A stretch of 64,000 nucleotides of DNA, taken from Selaginella moellendorffii. Lineage: Eukaryota; Streptophyta; Lycopodiopsida; Selaginellales; Selaginellaceae. The notes beneath the pieces are model-generated. The model was not told where the DNA came from and did not search any database. It saw only the letters and a list, made by a program, of their open reading frames with translations. The DNA is taken from NCBI RefSeq assembly GCF_000143415.4, contig NW_003314302.1, positions 578,258-642,257 of the forward strand, in the 5' to 3' direction. Both the position numbers and the translations under genes were made by a program. Positions 1 through 10,902 of the stretch are shown piece by piece (the stretch's first letter is position 1; each line of letters starts with the position of its first letter).

Positions 1-232
1 ACCAAAACCAAAGGAGTCATCAATAACATTTTGAGATCCCCTACTACTTAAGCCTGCCATGTGAATTCTAGTGAAGACTCATTTTTTTGTTGACACAGAA
101 ACTGCACAAAGACTTGCCACCAACAACACTGTATGCATTTGGCACGAGCGAGTATACAGCTTCATATCCACGTCCAACTTTGATGGCCCAAAAGAGACAA
201 ACATCCTGTTTTTATACACAAAGGGTAAAGCG
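1..232. other. left flank, no confident gene
   Basis: An open frame on the plus strand starts near 71 and runs in phase into the first oxidoreductase exon. Its residues before the Met codon at 233 resemble nothing in that enzyme family, so this is treated as 5' untranslated or unrelated sequence. An upstream coding exon cannot be excluded. Confidence 0.35.
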
Positions 233-1789
233 ATGGACCAGGTCTCGCAAACAATGGTGAAGGGCATCAAGGTTTACACGCCTGGCGGCCCAGAGGTAAG
301 CAAGCGCCATCGTTTCTTCCAGCTAGGGTTTCGCGATACCGCGAATTTCTTGCGAAATTCAGCAAGATCGTGCGCTGTTCTCGCGTAATTTCTCGGTTTT
401 CGTCCGGATTTCTCGTGTTTGGCTGGAATTTCTTGCTTGGTTGACAGTGTTTGCTTGGTTGAGCAAACTGTGATACTTGAGAAGGATTTGTTCATGTTCT
501 ATGTGATTCTTCTATTGCATATTGCGTGAAGAAGAACCCTTTCTTCGTTTTTGTCCTCTTGTTCTTTCCCCTATGCTGTGATCTTACAGGTACTAAAATA
601 TGAAGAACTGGACGTGGGAGAGCCTGGCGAGGGCCAAGTTAAGATCCGAATTAAAGCTGTTGGTCTCAACTTCATCGATGTTTACTTTCGAAAGGGGGCC
701 TACGGCGCCAAAATGCCATATGTTCCTGGTAAGCCCAGCCAGAGTATATCAATTCCTCTCATCGTTTTTTCATTCTTTTCTTCTTTGTTTTCGTATTGAT
801 CTTCTTTTCTTCTTTGTTTCGTTCTTCGTTTCAACAGGCTTCGAGTCCGCAGGCGAGGTCATTGCAATCGGTCCAGGCGTGACAGACGCCAAAGTGGGAG
901 ACAAAGTTGGATGCATGGGAGCTTTCGGTGCCTACGCTGAAGAACAGATTGTTCCAGCGCGTGCGTTAGTTCCTATTCCTGAAAGTGTGGACTTCATCAA
1001 AGCGGGAGCGATACTGCTCAAAGGAATGACCGCACAAATGCTGCTTCGAAAAACCTTCAAGGTTTTCTTATATTTTATCGGTTCTAGTTTCTTAGTTCTT
1101 CTGTTTTTTGTTTTCTCAGGTAGGACCCGAGCACACGATTCTAGTTCACGCCGCTGCCGGTGGTGTTGGCTCGCTGCTCTGCCAGTGGGCTCGGTCGCTG
1201 GGTGCTCAAGTCATTGGCTGCGTCTCAAACGAAGAAAAAGCTCGCCAGGCCACTGAGGATGGATGCCACCACGTAATCATTTACTCCAAGGAAGACTTTG
1301 GCAAGCGAGTCATGGCCATCACAAACAATAGCGGCGTTCACGTTGTCTACGACTCGGTTGGCAGGGACACGTTCCAGGTACCTCTTTCTTTGCAAAGTTC
1401 ACGCAAAGTTCTTTGCAAACTTCTTCGCAAAGTTCTTTCACAAGTTCTTTAGTTAGAGTTTTCAAACTTCTCTTTTCTTCCAGGGATCTCTCGATTGCTT
1501 GGCTACTCGCGGTTACATGATAAGTTATGGACAATCCTCCGGCGCTCCAGATCCTTTCACAATGTCCATACTCGCTCCAAAGTCGCTCTTCCTCACCAGG
1601 CCATCGCTGATCCAGTATACCACCAACAGGGACGAGCTACTGGAGATTGCCAATGATCTCTTCCACAACGTCGAGGCCGGAGTTCTCAAAGTCCGCGTGA
1701 ACCAGACTTACCCTCTCTCGGACGCAGCAAAGGCTCACGATGATATCGAGAATCGAAGAACAACTGGCTCTACTGTCCTTATACCATAG
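233..1789 (+). CDS. NADPH:quinone oxidoreductase, zeta-crystallin-like (MDR family)
   Basis: Five exons give one 329-residue frame: 233-295, 590-728, 838-1061, 1120-1377 and 1484-1789. All introns are GT-AG and measure 294, 109, 58 and 106 nt. The N terminus carries the family opening (VKGIKVYTPGGPE), then GLNFIDVYFRKG near residue 45. The NADPH-binding Rossmann motif HAAAGGVGS lies at about residues 152-160, followed by a C-terminal substrate-domain stretch ending STVLIP. No catalytic zinc ligands are seen, as expected for the quinone-reductase branch. The family reduces quinones with NADPH, usually in the cytosol. The start is 233 or Met 254; Met 254 opens the conserved part and would give 322 residues, both near the family length. 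The stop lies 35 nt from the stop of the convergent aldehyde oxidase gene. Confidence 0.9.
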
Positions 1790-1824
1790 ATAGTTTACAG
1801 CTCGAGAAAAGCTTGCGATACCTC

Positions 1825-4800
1825 TTAAGCTTTGAGATAAAGCTCTATGTTTTCGACGCCGCAGAGCATTCGCACCTTGTCTATCGTGGCTGGGGCGTCC
1901 AGCTGGAAATAAGGCTCCGGATCGCGGAGGTTCTTACGAGCAGCAGCTATGGCGTGCCTGAGAGCACCGTGCACTGACGATGCCAGGAGCAAAGGTGGCT
2001 CTCCAGAAGCTACACAATTCAAGGAGCTCGATCAAGACGATCGCTAAGGAACAGCATAGGAAAGAAAGGAGTGGAGGCTTGCCTTTGGATGACAGTATCC
2101 TGTGCTCGTGAACTTTGCTGTTGAGGAGCTCCACATTGAGACGGCGAGGTAAGTTGTCCAGCGTTGGAGGCTTGTACGTCCATGTTCCATCGTTTATAAG
2201 CTTTCCTTGCTCGTCGTGGCGATGCTCCTCGGATGTAAAGAATCCCACGCCTTGAGCAAACGCACCCTCGATCTGGAAATGAAGAATCTCTCTAAGAGCT
2301 TGCAATAGTTTCTGGAAATATGTTACCTGTCCAATGTCCACGGCCGGATTTATGCTCTTCCCACAGTCGTAGACAATGTCGGTTTGGAGAATTTCGTACT
2401 CGCCAGTGAGAACATCGATCTCAACCTTGACAAGAGAAAATCCAAGCCATGGATGAAACCAAAACAAAACAAAAAATAAGAAAATGAAAGAACAAGAGAT
2501 GGATAAAACGATCTTACCTCACTAGCAGCAGCACCATAGTTTATGTACGTCAGGGCCTCAGGCGACGAAACGAAGGCAGTTTGCGCGGCCATCTCGACCC
2601 GAGCATTCTTTGCCTGCAAAACATTAAAGGATAGAAACGAAAGCAAAAATCAAAACAATCACAAACTTACAGCAAGAACGAGCGATTCCCACGACGACAC
2701 CGTCTCTCCATCCCGGCACTCAGCCATTCTCTTCTCATGAATCGGCTTAAAGCGGTTGACGAGCACCCGGCAAGCCTGCCGCACGGCCTCGCAGCTCGCC
2801 TCGGACGTGGTACTACCGCCAGTCCATCCACCGTGCGGCATGCTAATGGTATCCGCCTGGACCACCCGGACTCTCCCTACGTCCACGCAAATTCCACCGC
2901 CGAGCCCCTCACCCAGCGCGCTCGCCGCCGCCTGCCTCACTTTGGTCCACAGCCCCTGTCCAATCTCCACGCCGCCAGTCTCCACCACCACGGATCCATC
3001 CGCCATGATCGACACTCTCCCTGGCTGGTACCTCTGCTGCACAGTGTACGTGCTCTGCGACACCGCCACCCCGCGCTTCTTCCAAGCATTGGCTGCGTTG
3101 TATCTCTCCACTTCACGTAGCCGCTCGTCAACGTTTGCTCGATCTTTCAGCCGCGACCAGACCGCCGGGAGAGTGTATCCTTCCTCGCCCCCAACCGCGG
3201 CCGCGCCGTAGGCCGCCCCGGCGCTCTCGACCGAGTGGAGGTTGCGCTCCATGACGAGCTCCGAGCTCAAGTTTGTGAGAGCTGCGACGTGCTCGACCAC
3301 TGCGTCGGCGAAGAAGCAGCCTTGGACGTCGCCCGGGGCGCGCATAACCGTCCTGCTCGGGATGTTGGTCCGGCACAGCACGAACTCGAAGGAGAAAGCT
3401 CCCCAGTTGAGCTTCTTAAGGGCGGAGAGCACCCCCATTGGCATGACAGGGGTGAATTCTGGCGACCAGCCTCCTTGGATGAAGATCTTGGCGTGGAGGG
3501 CGTTGATCTTGCCGTCGGGCTCGAAGCCTACGTCGTAAACGGCCTTCATTGGGTGCCTTCCACCCATCATGATCATGTCTGTGTTGCGGTCGAGAGTGAG
3601 GCGGACGGGGCGGCGGAGTTTGTACGCGGCGAGTGCGCAGGCAGAGGCAACCTGCACGATTCATGCTTAGAACCAAGGGTGTAAAAGGGAATGCGAGAAA
3701 ACGAAGATGAGAAAAAGGAAGTGCTCGCAACAAAAACCATAGTTTTGATGCAAGAAGATGCAAAACTGTAGACTACTTACCAGGCAGGCTTTGGTGCCTT
3801 TGCCTCCAAATCCTCCGCCAACTCGTCGGGTGATGACTCTCACGTTGTGCATGGGCAAGCCGAGGCAGGCTGACACGCTGTGTTGCACAAAGTCGGGGCT
3901 CTGGCAGGAACTGTAGACGACGAGACAGTTGTCCTCGTCCGGAACGACCAACGCAGTCTGTGGTTCCATGTAGAAATAGTACTGCGACCCTGTGCGCACC
4001 TGGAAGTTCCACTCGTGATCAAAACGTGCTTGCAAAAGAAAAATTGCTCCGTTTTACCTCAGCGTTTTCGATCTTAAGACTGGCCTTGGCCATCTCTTCG
4101 GCAACATTACCGTGTTTGTCCTTCATCACATCCTTGCAAAACTGTGGGATTTCGTGGAGTTCCCCTCTGGCAACCGCTTCTTCCATGGTTAGCACGGGAG
4201 AGCCGACAGACTCCGTGTCGTAATCAATCACAACTTTGCCGGCGGCGGCCTTGGCGTTTCTCAGCGTGTCCGCAATCTGGACGAGGACAGGTTTAAAAAT
4301 CAATGGATTCGTCCGTAGCTTACCATAAGTCCGACGGCATGGCCCACGCACTCAACTTTATTCTCGGCGAAGAGCTTTTCTTGAGAGAGATCGGAGACGA
4401 GGCCCATATTCTGTCCGCCAGAAGGAATGTCATCAACTCCAACGAAGGACACCGCGCCAGGCGAAGCCAGTGCATTCTCAAGCCGGATTCCGTTTATCTT
4501 TGCCAATGCTTTCGTACTGTAAACATAGACTGCGTGCACGCAGTCCCTCGGAGCTGGAATATCATCCACGTAAATAGCTTCACCTGAAGAGAAGTTTTAA
4601 GAACGAAAACTAAAACCAAAACAGAACAGCTTACCTGAAGCTTGAAGCTCTCCCATAACCTTGGACATTGGCTGTCCGACAGCTCCCTGGAGATGTTCTT
4701 GCAATGTCTGTCTCCCAGACATGATCTTTCTTGACGACCTCGGGGTGCTTCCATTCTGGGTCTGTGTAACATACGGCAGCTCAGGTACAATGCTGCTGCT

Positions 4801-6421
4801 TGGAGCGGCTAGAGAGCTTAAGAACTTGAAGAGGAAGCTCGCAACAAGCGAAGACCTGTAGTCGGCCTTCGAGGTTCCCTTCTTTGGCACTATACAAATC
4901 TTCGCAAGCTGGATGGCCTCCAACATAACTCCACTGTCCACCACCTTCCCTTCGAGAAACCTCTCAACTTCAGTAGCACGCTGACAAGTAGGCTCTCCTC
5001 CAAAAGCACCGAACGCGAGCCTCGACTCGCAAACTCGTCCGTCACCCGAGAGATTGACGAGAAACGCCGCATTCACGTAAGCCACGGCGTTTCCGAGAGG
5101 CCGAGGTGATGCCCTGTATGAGTCAAACCTGACGTTGTCCTGCTTGCTGTAGGATGGGATGCAGATCGACTTTAAAATGCTTTTCCCGTCCCATGTAGCT
5201 GCCACAAAGTCCTCCACAGACTGCCGTGATTCTCCAAACTTCTGCGTCACCACCTTGACCGAAGCGCCGGCTCCAACCAGTAAAGTCGCAATGTCGGAGT
5301 CGAAGCCGAGCTTCTGTGCCAGGATCAGATTTCCTCCCACGCTCCCCGCGTTTCTTACGTGCAAAGTTGCCACTTTTCTCATGTGCTCGGCCAACTTGAG
5401 ATAAACTCCGCTCGAATCACTGCGGCCAGAAGCCTTGAGGAGAGCTATAAGCTTGGATATCTTCACGGCAGCACCGACTTCAATCCCATCCTCGATAACT
5501 TTCTCCTCCAGGAGCTCTGGAACGGCACCAATCTCTATGAAAACTTCCGGACTGGACTGGAGATCGTCCTTGTAAATCCCTGTGCTGGTGTTTCCAGCTA
5601 CGAGCCTGGCCGTGTCTTGATACCTCTCGAGCATCGTGAAAACTTCCTCCAAACCACCCGGTCGAATCCATTTCTTCGTAGAACCCAGAGCAACGAGAGA
5701 GTGATCCTGACGATCCAGAAAGTCGGGGAACCGAGAACCTTCCAGTCCTGGATTGTAGCCCGGCAGGAGATTTCTATCCGGCGTATCTCCCAGCTTCCAG
5801 TAGGAATTTATCCCGAGGTCCTCAAGATCCACATCGCTGGAGAAGCTCTTGCAAATATCGGAGATCGGCCTATAGCCCGTGCAGCGGCACAGATTCGCAG
5901 CGATGGATTTCTCCAAATCCACCGTCTGCGTAGGCCTGGGCTGCGATCGCAGCGCGCCGTAGAGCGACATGCACATACCCGGCGTGCAAAATCCACACTG
6001 CGAGCCATGGAACCCCGCAAATCTCTTCTGGATCGAGTGGAGCCCGTCGCGGGAGTTTCCCAGGCCTTCAATCGTCGTGACGGCACAGCCGTGGAGCGAG
6101 CAGAGAGGCGCCAGGCACGAATTCACGGTGAAATCCTCGCTCTCGCCGCGGGAGGCGCTGTGCTTGGACACAAGAACCACGCATGCTCCACATCCTCCTG
6201 CTCGAAATATGGGGATTCCAGAGCTCAGAGCGATCAATCGATGAATTCTTACCCTCGCCGCAGCCGAGCTTGGTGCCCGTGAGCGCCGCCTCGTTGCGGA
6301 GGAATGCGAGCAGCGTCATGGAGGGATCGACATGGTGGAGCTCCACGCGATTTCCATTCAACGCGAAGACGAGAGATCCTTGCGGCGGCTCCAAGCAATC
6401 TGGAGATGGAGAGCTTCCCAT
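1825..6421 (-). CDS. AO: aldehyde oxidase (molybdenum hydroxylase), ten exons
   Basis: Exons on the minus strand: 6421-6253, 6197-4635, 4583-4324, 4276-4058, 3999-3781, 3651-2671, 2613-2518, 2425-2327, 2272-2083, 2009-1825. They sum to 3981 nt, a 1326-residue protein of normal plant length. The plant-type 2Fe-2S domain has Cys54, 59, 62 and 84; the second 2Fe-2S domain has Cys124, 127, 160 and 162. An FAD domain follows, then the molybdopterin domain with GGGFGGK, MRAPGDVQG and the catalytic-Glu motif GEPPLLL near the C terminus. MRAPGDVQG, rather than the FRGFGGPQ of xanthine dehydrogenase, makes it an aldehyde oxidase. Plant relatives oxidise aldehydes such as abscisic or indole-3-acetaldehyde in the cytosol; the substrate here is unknown. 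Nine introns are 35-73 nt or slightly more; the last begins GC rather than GT (2082-2010). The gene looks intact. Confidence 0.93.
2010..2082 (-). other. GC-AG intron (intron 9 of aldehyde oxidase)
   Basis: Exon 9 ends AAAG at 2083 and the intron opens GCAAGC, matching the known strong GC donor context (AG followed by GCAAGT). It ends TGTAG at 2010. Joining the exons gives Lys-Ala-Ser-Gly-Glu-Pro-Pro, restoring the conserved GEPP motif. No GT donor nearby gives that frame. Confidence 0.85.
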
Positions 6422-6470
6422 CGATCGATCGATCGAGAGAGAGAGAGAGAGATAGATAGATGGAGAGAAC
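6421..6470. repeat. GATC/GA/GATA microsatellite in aldehyde oxidase 5' leader
   Basis: Short runs of TCGATC, then GA dinucleotides, then GATA lie directly upstream of the aldehyde oxidase start codon, so they fall in its 5' untranslated leader or promoter. GA-rich leaders are common in plant genes; no specific function can be read. Confidence 0.8.
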
Positions 6471-6534
6471 AGAGAGCTGACCCTATTTCTTCTTTCCTGT
6501 CCACGCGTCCGGGTGGATCACGTCATAAGAGCTT

Positions 6535-6969
6535 GTGCCAAATCAAACCACGTCGTCGTCGTGGAATGGTGGTTTTTTAAAACGCATCTCCATTTTAAAA
6601 CGCATCTCCATTGTAGCCCTTATAGGATCATCAGAGGAAAGGCAAGCAAGCACAACCCTAGCAATGATAGCCTCCGGGCATCTGCAGCTTATTGGGTTTT
6701 CTTTGACGAAAGAAAGAGAATCAAGACGATACCTTGTGTTCCACCACCTTTTCTATGATAAACGAATCTGCTTTATCCAGGAAGGTCTTTGCCATTTGAG
6801 GCACCCTAAACTGAAAATGGGAAGACAAGAGTGGCCAAGAACTGCCCAGCATCTCCGCATTTGTGACTTATGTGAAGTAGAAGATGTGTTTCATGTTGTT
6901 TACGACCTTCCACATTCTACACACTCAATTCCCACAGATCCCCTGGAATCTGAATCCCCAAATTGTTAA
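6535..6969 (+). pseudogene. possible LINE reverse-transcriptase C-terminal remnant
   Basis: The last third of this open frame (about 6790-6920) reads CHLRHPKLKMGRQEW, then RICDLCEVEDVFHVVYDLPHS. That resembles the region after the reverse-transcriptase domain of many non-LTR retrotransposons: a GRW-type stretch, a CxxC pair, then VEDxxHxxxxCP. Here the final Cys is replaced. The upstream part of the frame resembles nothing I know, so this would be a short 3' fragment. The motif match is by eye only. Confidence 0.4.
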
Positions 6970-7039
6970 ATAAACAGTGTTACTAATTAGTATTAGCATA
7001 TGGAAAGAATGGCTTTGTATAATTAAATTCCTTGTTACT

Positions 7040-7560
7040 CTTAGTGATGAGCATATTCCAGACATCAAAAGTGCAAATGCAAAACCTTCAACTATGTACA
7101 ATAATTTGCTACATGTTGCATGTAGCAATGCTTAGTTTGTTTAATAGTTACTTATTAATCCAATTGATCAAAGAAAAGTTTATAATTTATAAACATAAGA
7201 TTAATCTTATTGCATATCAACAATTAGATGGTAGAATAAATAATTTGCTACGTGTTGCATGTAGCAATGCTTGGTTTTCTTAATAGTAGTATTATTTCTA
7301 CTTATTAATCCAATTGATCAAATAAAAATTTAGAATTATAAACATGTTTATAATTTATAAATACAAGATTAATTTTATTGGTAGAGTATACTAGAAAGTG
7401 TTTAAGAAATTTTATAAATTATAAACATGTTTATCAATTATAAATACAAGATTAATCTAGATAAATAACAACCGTTGGATAGTAGAATATCCTAGAATAT
7501 CCTAGAATATCCAAGAATATTCTAGATATATGCTCATCCCTTACAGGTTTGCTTAAGCAA
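7040..7560. repeat. dispersed AT-rich repeat, copy 1
   Basis: Two tandem-like subunits begin AATTTGCTACRTGTTGCATG and continue through CTTATTAATCCAATTGATCAA and TATAATTTATAAA runs. They end with reiterated ATATCCTAGAATATCC and the palindrome TTTGCTTAAGCAAA. Closely similar blocks occur at about 51370-52090 and 62390-62830. No coding capacity is seen. Confidence 0.7.
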
Positions 7561-8088
7561 ACCAAAAATACAAATTTAATCGAAATAATATCGTAAACAA
7601 AACAGTTGTACATAAATGTAAGTAAAATTGTTTGCCATATACTGACACAAATCCAAGCTGAAATTAAGTGTGAGAAAAGAAACGAATGACAATCATTGAG
7701 TGATATCTGGCTCGGCAGCCAGCTAGAACATGCCGAACCTGTCGTATGCCACCTCCGCACCACCAAATCTTATGATCAAAATAAGATTGGGCCATCGGCC
7801 TGGCTCAGGTTTCACACTCGGTCAATTGGGCCATGTCGATCAAGCTGATATATATTAACACTATTGCCGGCTACCAAAGAGCAAATTTTAACAAAGAAAA
7901 ATGGACTTTTAATAAAATACGGGATCGTGTCCATTTATGTGAACAAGTCGCCGTCTAAACAAGTTGTGACCTGTAAAGCAAGGTTAGACACGCTTCTCTG
8001 GGCAGGCCATGCAATTATAAATGAGTCCCTCCTTGACCGCCTAAGTTTTGGAAGTCTTGCTGGGAGCAAAGCTAGAGCCGCCCACACC

Positions 8089-8098
8089 TTATAAATAA
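8089..8098 (+). promoter_or_regulatory. TATA box of the small secreted-protein gene
   Basis: TTATAAATAA lies about 35 nt upstream of the start codon at 8131. Initiation some 25-30 nt downstream would leave a leader of only about 10 nt. Confidence 0.6.
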
Positions 8099-8130
8099 AG
8101 GGCTCAAGATCTATCAGTCACTTAGTAACC

Positions 8131-8501
8131 ATGAAGTCGATGAACATGGCGCTAGCTCTCAATGTCTTACTTGTGAATCTCATGATCATCATGTTGTTGC
8201 GGGGCTCTCATGCTCAGGACTCCTACTCGCGCGCTGGCTCTACACTGTGCAGGGACCTCGCACAGAGCGACTGTGATGCTGCTCGCCGCCAGATTCAGCC
8301 TAGCCCGGCGGCAGCAAAGGCTCCAGCGGCGTCTGCTCCGGCCACTGTGGCCTCTTTGTCTCTGGCTCCAACTGCGACCTCAATGGCTCCGAGATGATCA
8401 CTGCCTTTGACGAACCCCGTGCTCGCAACTGCGCCAAGTGTGGTATCAAGACTTACAATGACGGCTGCCAGTTCAAGGCGGATTATGTCACAGGTTGCTA
8501 A
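8131..8501 (+). pseudogene. small secreted cysteine-rich protein gene, apparently frameshifted
   Basis: The first frame (8131-8397) starts with a clear signal peptide (hydrophobic residues about 6-24, SHAQ cleavage site near residue 29). It continues through LCRDLAQSDCDAARRQ, then becomes an Ala/Pro run with no family look. From about 8302 the third frame is open to a TAA at 8499-8501 and encodes a compact domain with seven cysteines, spacing C-x3-C-x8-C-x17-C-x2-C-x8-C-x8-C. This suggests a secreted cysteine-rich peptide disrupted by a one-base loss or two-base gain near 8276-8310. A 68-nt GT-AG intron (8247-8314) would also join the frames, but its donor is weak and it has no pyrimidine tract. 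The family is not recognised. Type is uncertain: splicing or a sequencing error would make it a working gene. Confidence 0.55.
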
Positions 8502-9100
8502 GCGCACTTTAAATCTTCTCAAGAAAACTAAAAATATATATACGACGGTATGTCTGAGCTTGGCATAAAAACGATTCTTCGGTCGTTTCTTTGCTATCCG
8601 AGGTTCTAGATTCCCGTGGGTGTATCAGGAAATAAAAACAGCAACAATTTGATGAGAACCAAAGTGGAAAGACAAGCAATCAAGTAAGCGCTGGGAATCT
8701 TGCGCTCTTAGTTTACAGTTTCTTTGCTCTGTCAGTGAGGCTCCCAACCAGGTCGAGCCTACAATAAGATGAACAAACGAGGAATGCAGCTCCATATAGG
8801 ATGCGCAAGCTCGCAGATCTGGACAGCAAGAACAGCAACGGTATAAACACAACTCACAGAGTAAAAGTTCCAGCTTATCACAACAAACATCTAAGATCCA
8901 ATCAAAACTTAGAATGATGAGGACGATGAAAGTGATAAGGGAGTGCATGCGCTGCCATCAGCCCATGTATAAACACAGCAGGTGTCCATGAAGCTACATG
9001 TGTCACCTGTTGGCGTTCAGGGCAGTGGTATCTGGCGAGGACGACATCTTCTTCGCGATCGCCTTCTAATCCACATCACAGTCCGAGTCGCTATCCGCTA
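8502..9100. other. no gene seen
   Basis: 3' flank of the small secreted gene. A 107-residue open frame on the minus strand (8625-8948) has no start context, domain or composition that supports it. Confidence 0.5.
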
Positions 9101-9102
9101 GA

Positions 9103-9420
9103 ATGACGTGGCAGCGTCAACACGAATACAGATTTGTGCCCCAAAAGTCGATGAGGAAGAATTGTTCATGGGCATCTTCCTGCGACTCGATGTTGATGCG
9201 AGTGGTGGCGCTGCTCCTGGTACTGCATTTCTTTCAGGAAGCAGTATGTTCTCTGGGACCGTTCGAGCCCACTTCTCTGCCTCTCGCCCGCCTGTCTACA
9301 CAGTTTGGAAGATGCTCTGTTGAGGAGGTTGATAGCATTGAGACGATATGTGGATCCTGAGACAGGGATTTATCGGATTGCAGTGCTCAACACCAAGACA
9401 GTGAGTGTTTAGGGAGTTTG
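9103..9420 (+). pseudogene. unrecognised coding-like remnant
   Basis: GC content rises and several short frames read like protein in turn: PKVDEEELFMGIFLRLDVDASGG at about 9150-9220, then RRYVDPETGIYRIAVLNTKT at about 9340-9400 in another frame. Stops and frame changes break it up. It could be a decayed exon of a single-copy gene. No family is recognised. Confidence 0.3.
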
Positions 9421-10100
9421 TTGTCCACCCTTTCCAGTACAATTCTGGCTCCGGAAGCTGGGGGAATCCATGACTTGTCCAATCCTGACTGAGGGAGAGG
9501 ATCGCTTCTATGACCTGCTACAATGGAGTCTGGCAAGCGGTGAGCCAGGATCCATTCGGCTACTGGCAGATATTGTGTGAGGATTTTGCTGGTACAAGCG
9601 TGCTAGCTAGAGAAGGATGAGGATGGCTCACACTCAGCCATGGTCGCATCTGGGAAATATTACTGGCCACTTCGTGATATCAACATGGGAGGTGAAGAAT
9701 GGATGGGGATGATGTGATTGTTGTTGCCAACTGTATGGGATAATTTTGTGTTCTTATCTGTATTGTGGTCATTTGGAAAAAGAGTTTGCATATTTTTTTA
9801 CCCGTGACCTATACATTTGCACCAATCTCAAAATTGGAGAATTAGATTTACAAACTTTATATTTATGCTATAAGTGTACAATTATAATATTGTATATTAA
9901 TATTAGTGTAATGGGATTTTAATAATTGAGATTGTCAAAATCTTGTGCATGCATTTTCAGCCACTTTTGATTATGCCTTTTGTTTAGCACAATGTTATGA
10001 AATGTCATTTCTTCCACTTTTTACTACATATCCTTAAACTTTACTTCCTGTGGGAGATGGTTATATTCCAATAGAAGTTAATATTGCTGTTACTTGAGTT
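9421..10100. other. no gene seen
   Basis: Moderately AT-rich sequence between the coding-like remnant and the first recognisable piece of element E1. It may include the lost 5' part of E1; no LTR or gag is visible. Confidence 0.5.
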
Positions 10101-10902
10101 TCAATTAAGACAACCACTTCAAGTTTCTGACCTCATTTTTGGTATGGATTGATTGTGGTGCAATAATGCCAAATGTGACTTTAAGGTTTCTTCTCTTTAT
10201 CTCGTACTTCTTTATATTTTTTCCATTCCTCTCACTTTTATACCTCTTCATTCTTTTATTTTTACCTTTGCTTCCATCACTTTTATTTCCCCTTTACATC
10301 CTTTTATGTTTCTATTTTCTTCCTCTCTTCCCTTTTCCAATCCTTTCGATAATCTTTATATTATAGTAGTTTACCAGCTCATAAAGGAGTATGCCAATCT
10401 CTTTAAATTTGACTTGTCATTTGAGGCCAAGATTGCTATACGTCATTTTATTCCAATTGCAAATGCTCATCTAATAAAAGTTCTAGTTTGTTGTTGATTA
10501 TGCAAAGAGATCAAAATTTTATGTGCAAACATCAAAAAGATGTTAGACAAGGGTGTTATTCAAAAGTTGTAGAGTCCTTGGGCGTGTGAACCTCATCTTG
10601 TGACAAAGTCTAATAAAAGTATTCATTTTTGCATCGAATTAAATGAAGTGATAATTTCGGATGTGTACCTTCTTCCTCACACTGTTGATCTCTTGGATCA
10701 TTTAGGGAGAAGTCATTGGTTAACTAAGTTAGATTTTGTTTCTGGGTACTGGCAAGTACCGATGGCTGAAACAGATCTTTCTAAAAGTTTTTTTCATACA
10801 CCATTTGGTTTGTACTAGTTTTTAGTGATGCCATTTGGTTTGAACAATGTTTTAACAACTTTCCAGCAGATGATGAACGAAGTTCTTTGTGATATGCCAG
10901 AG

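Larger units (their letters stand above)
6471..8088. other. AT-rich intergenic stretch
   Basis: Between the aldehyde oxidase 5' end and the small secreted gene. It holds a LINE-like coding remnant (6535-6969) and a dispersed AT-rich repeat (about 7040-7560). From 7560 to 8088 no gene is seen. Confidence 0.6.

Noticed and set aside
2737-3684. Long plus-strand open frames inside the aldehyde oxidase region
   Set aside because: Shadows of the GC-rich minus-strand exon 6, which has clear family motifs.
5359-6282. 307-residue plus-strand open frame
   Set aside because: Antisense shadow of aldehyde oxidase exon 2; no domain.
8625-8948. Minus-strand cysteine-rich frame
   Set aside because: No signal peptide context, promoter or conserved spacing that would support a gene.
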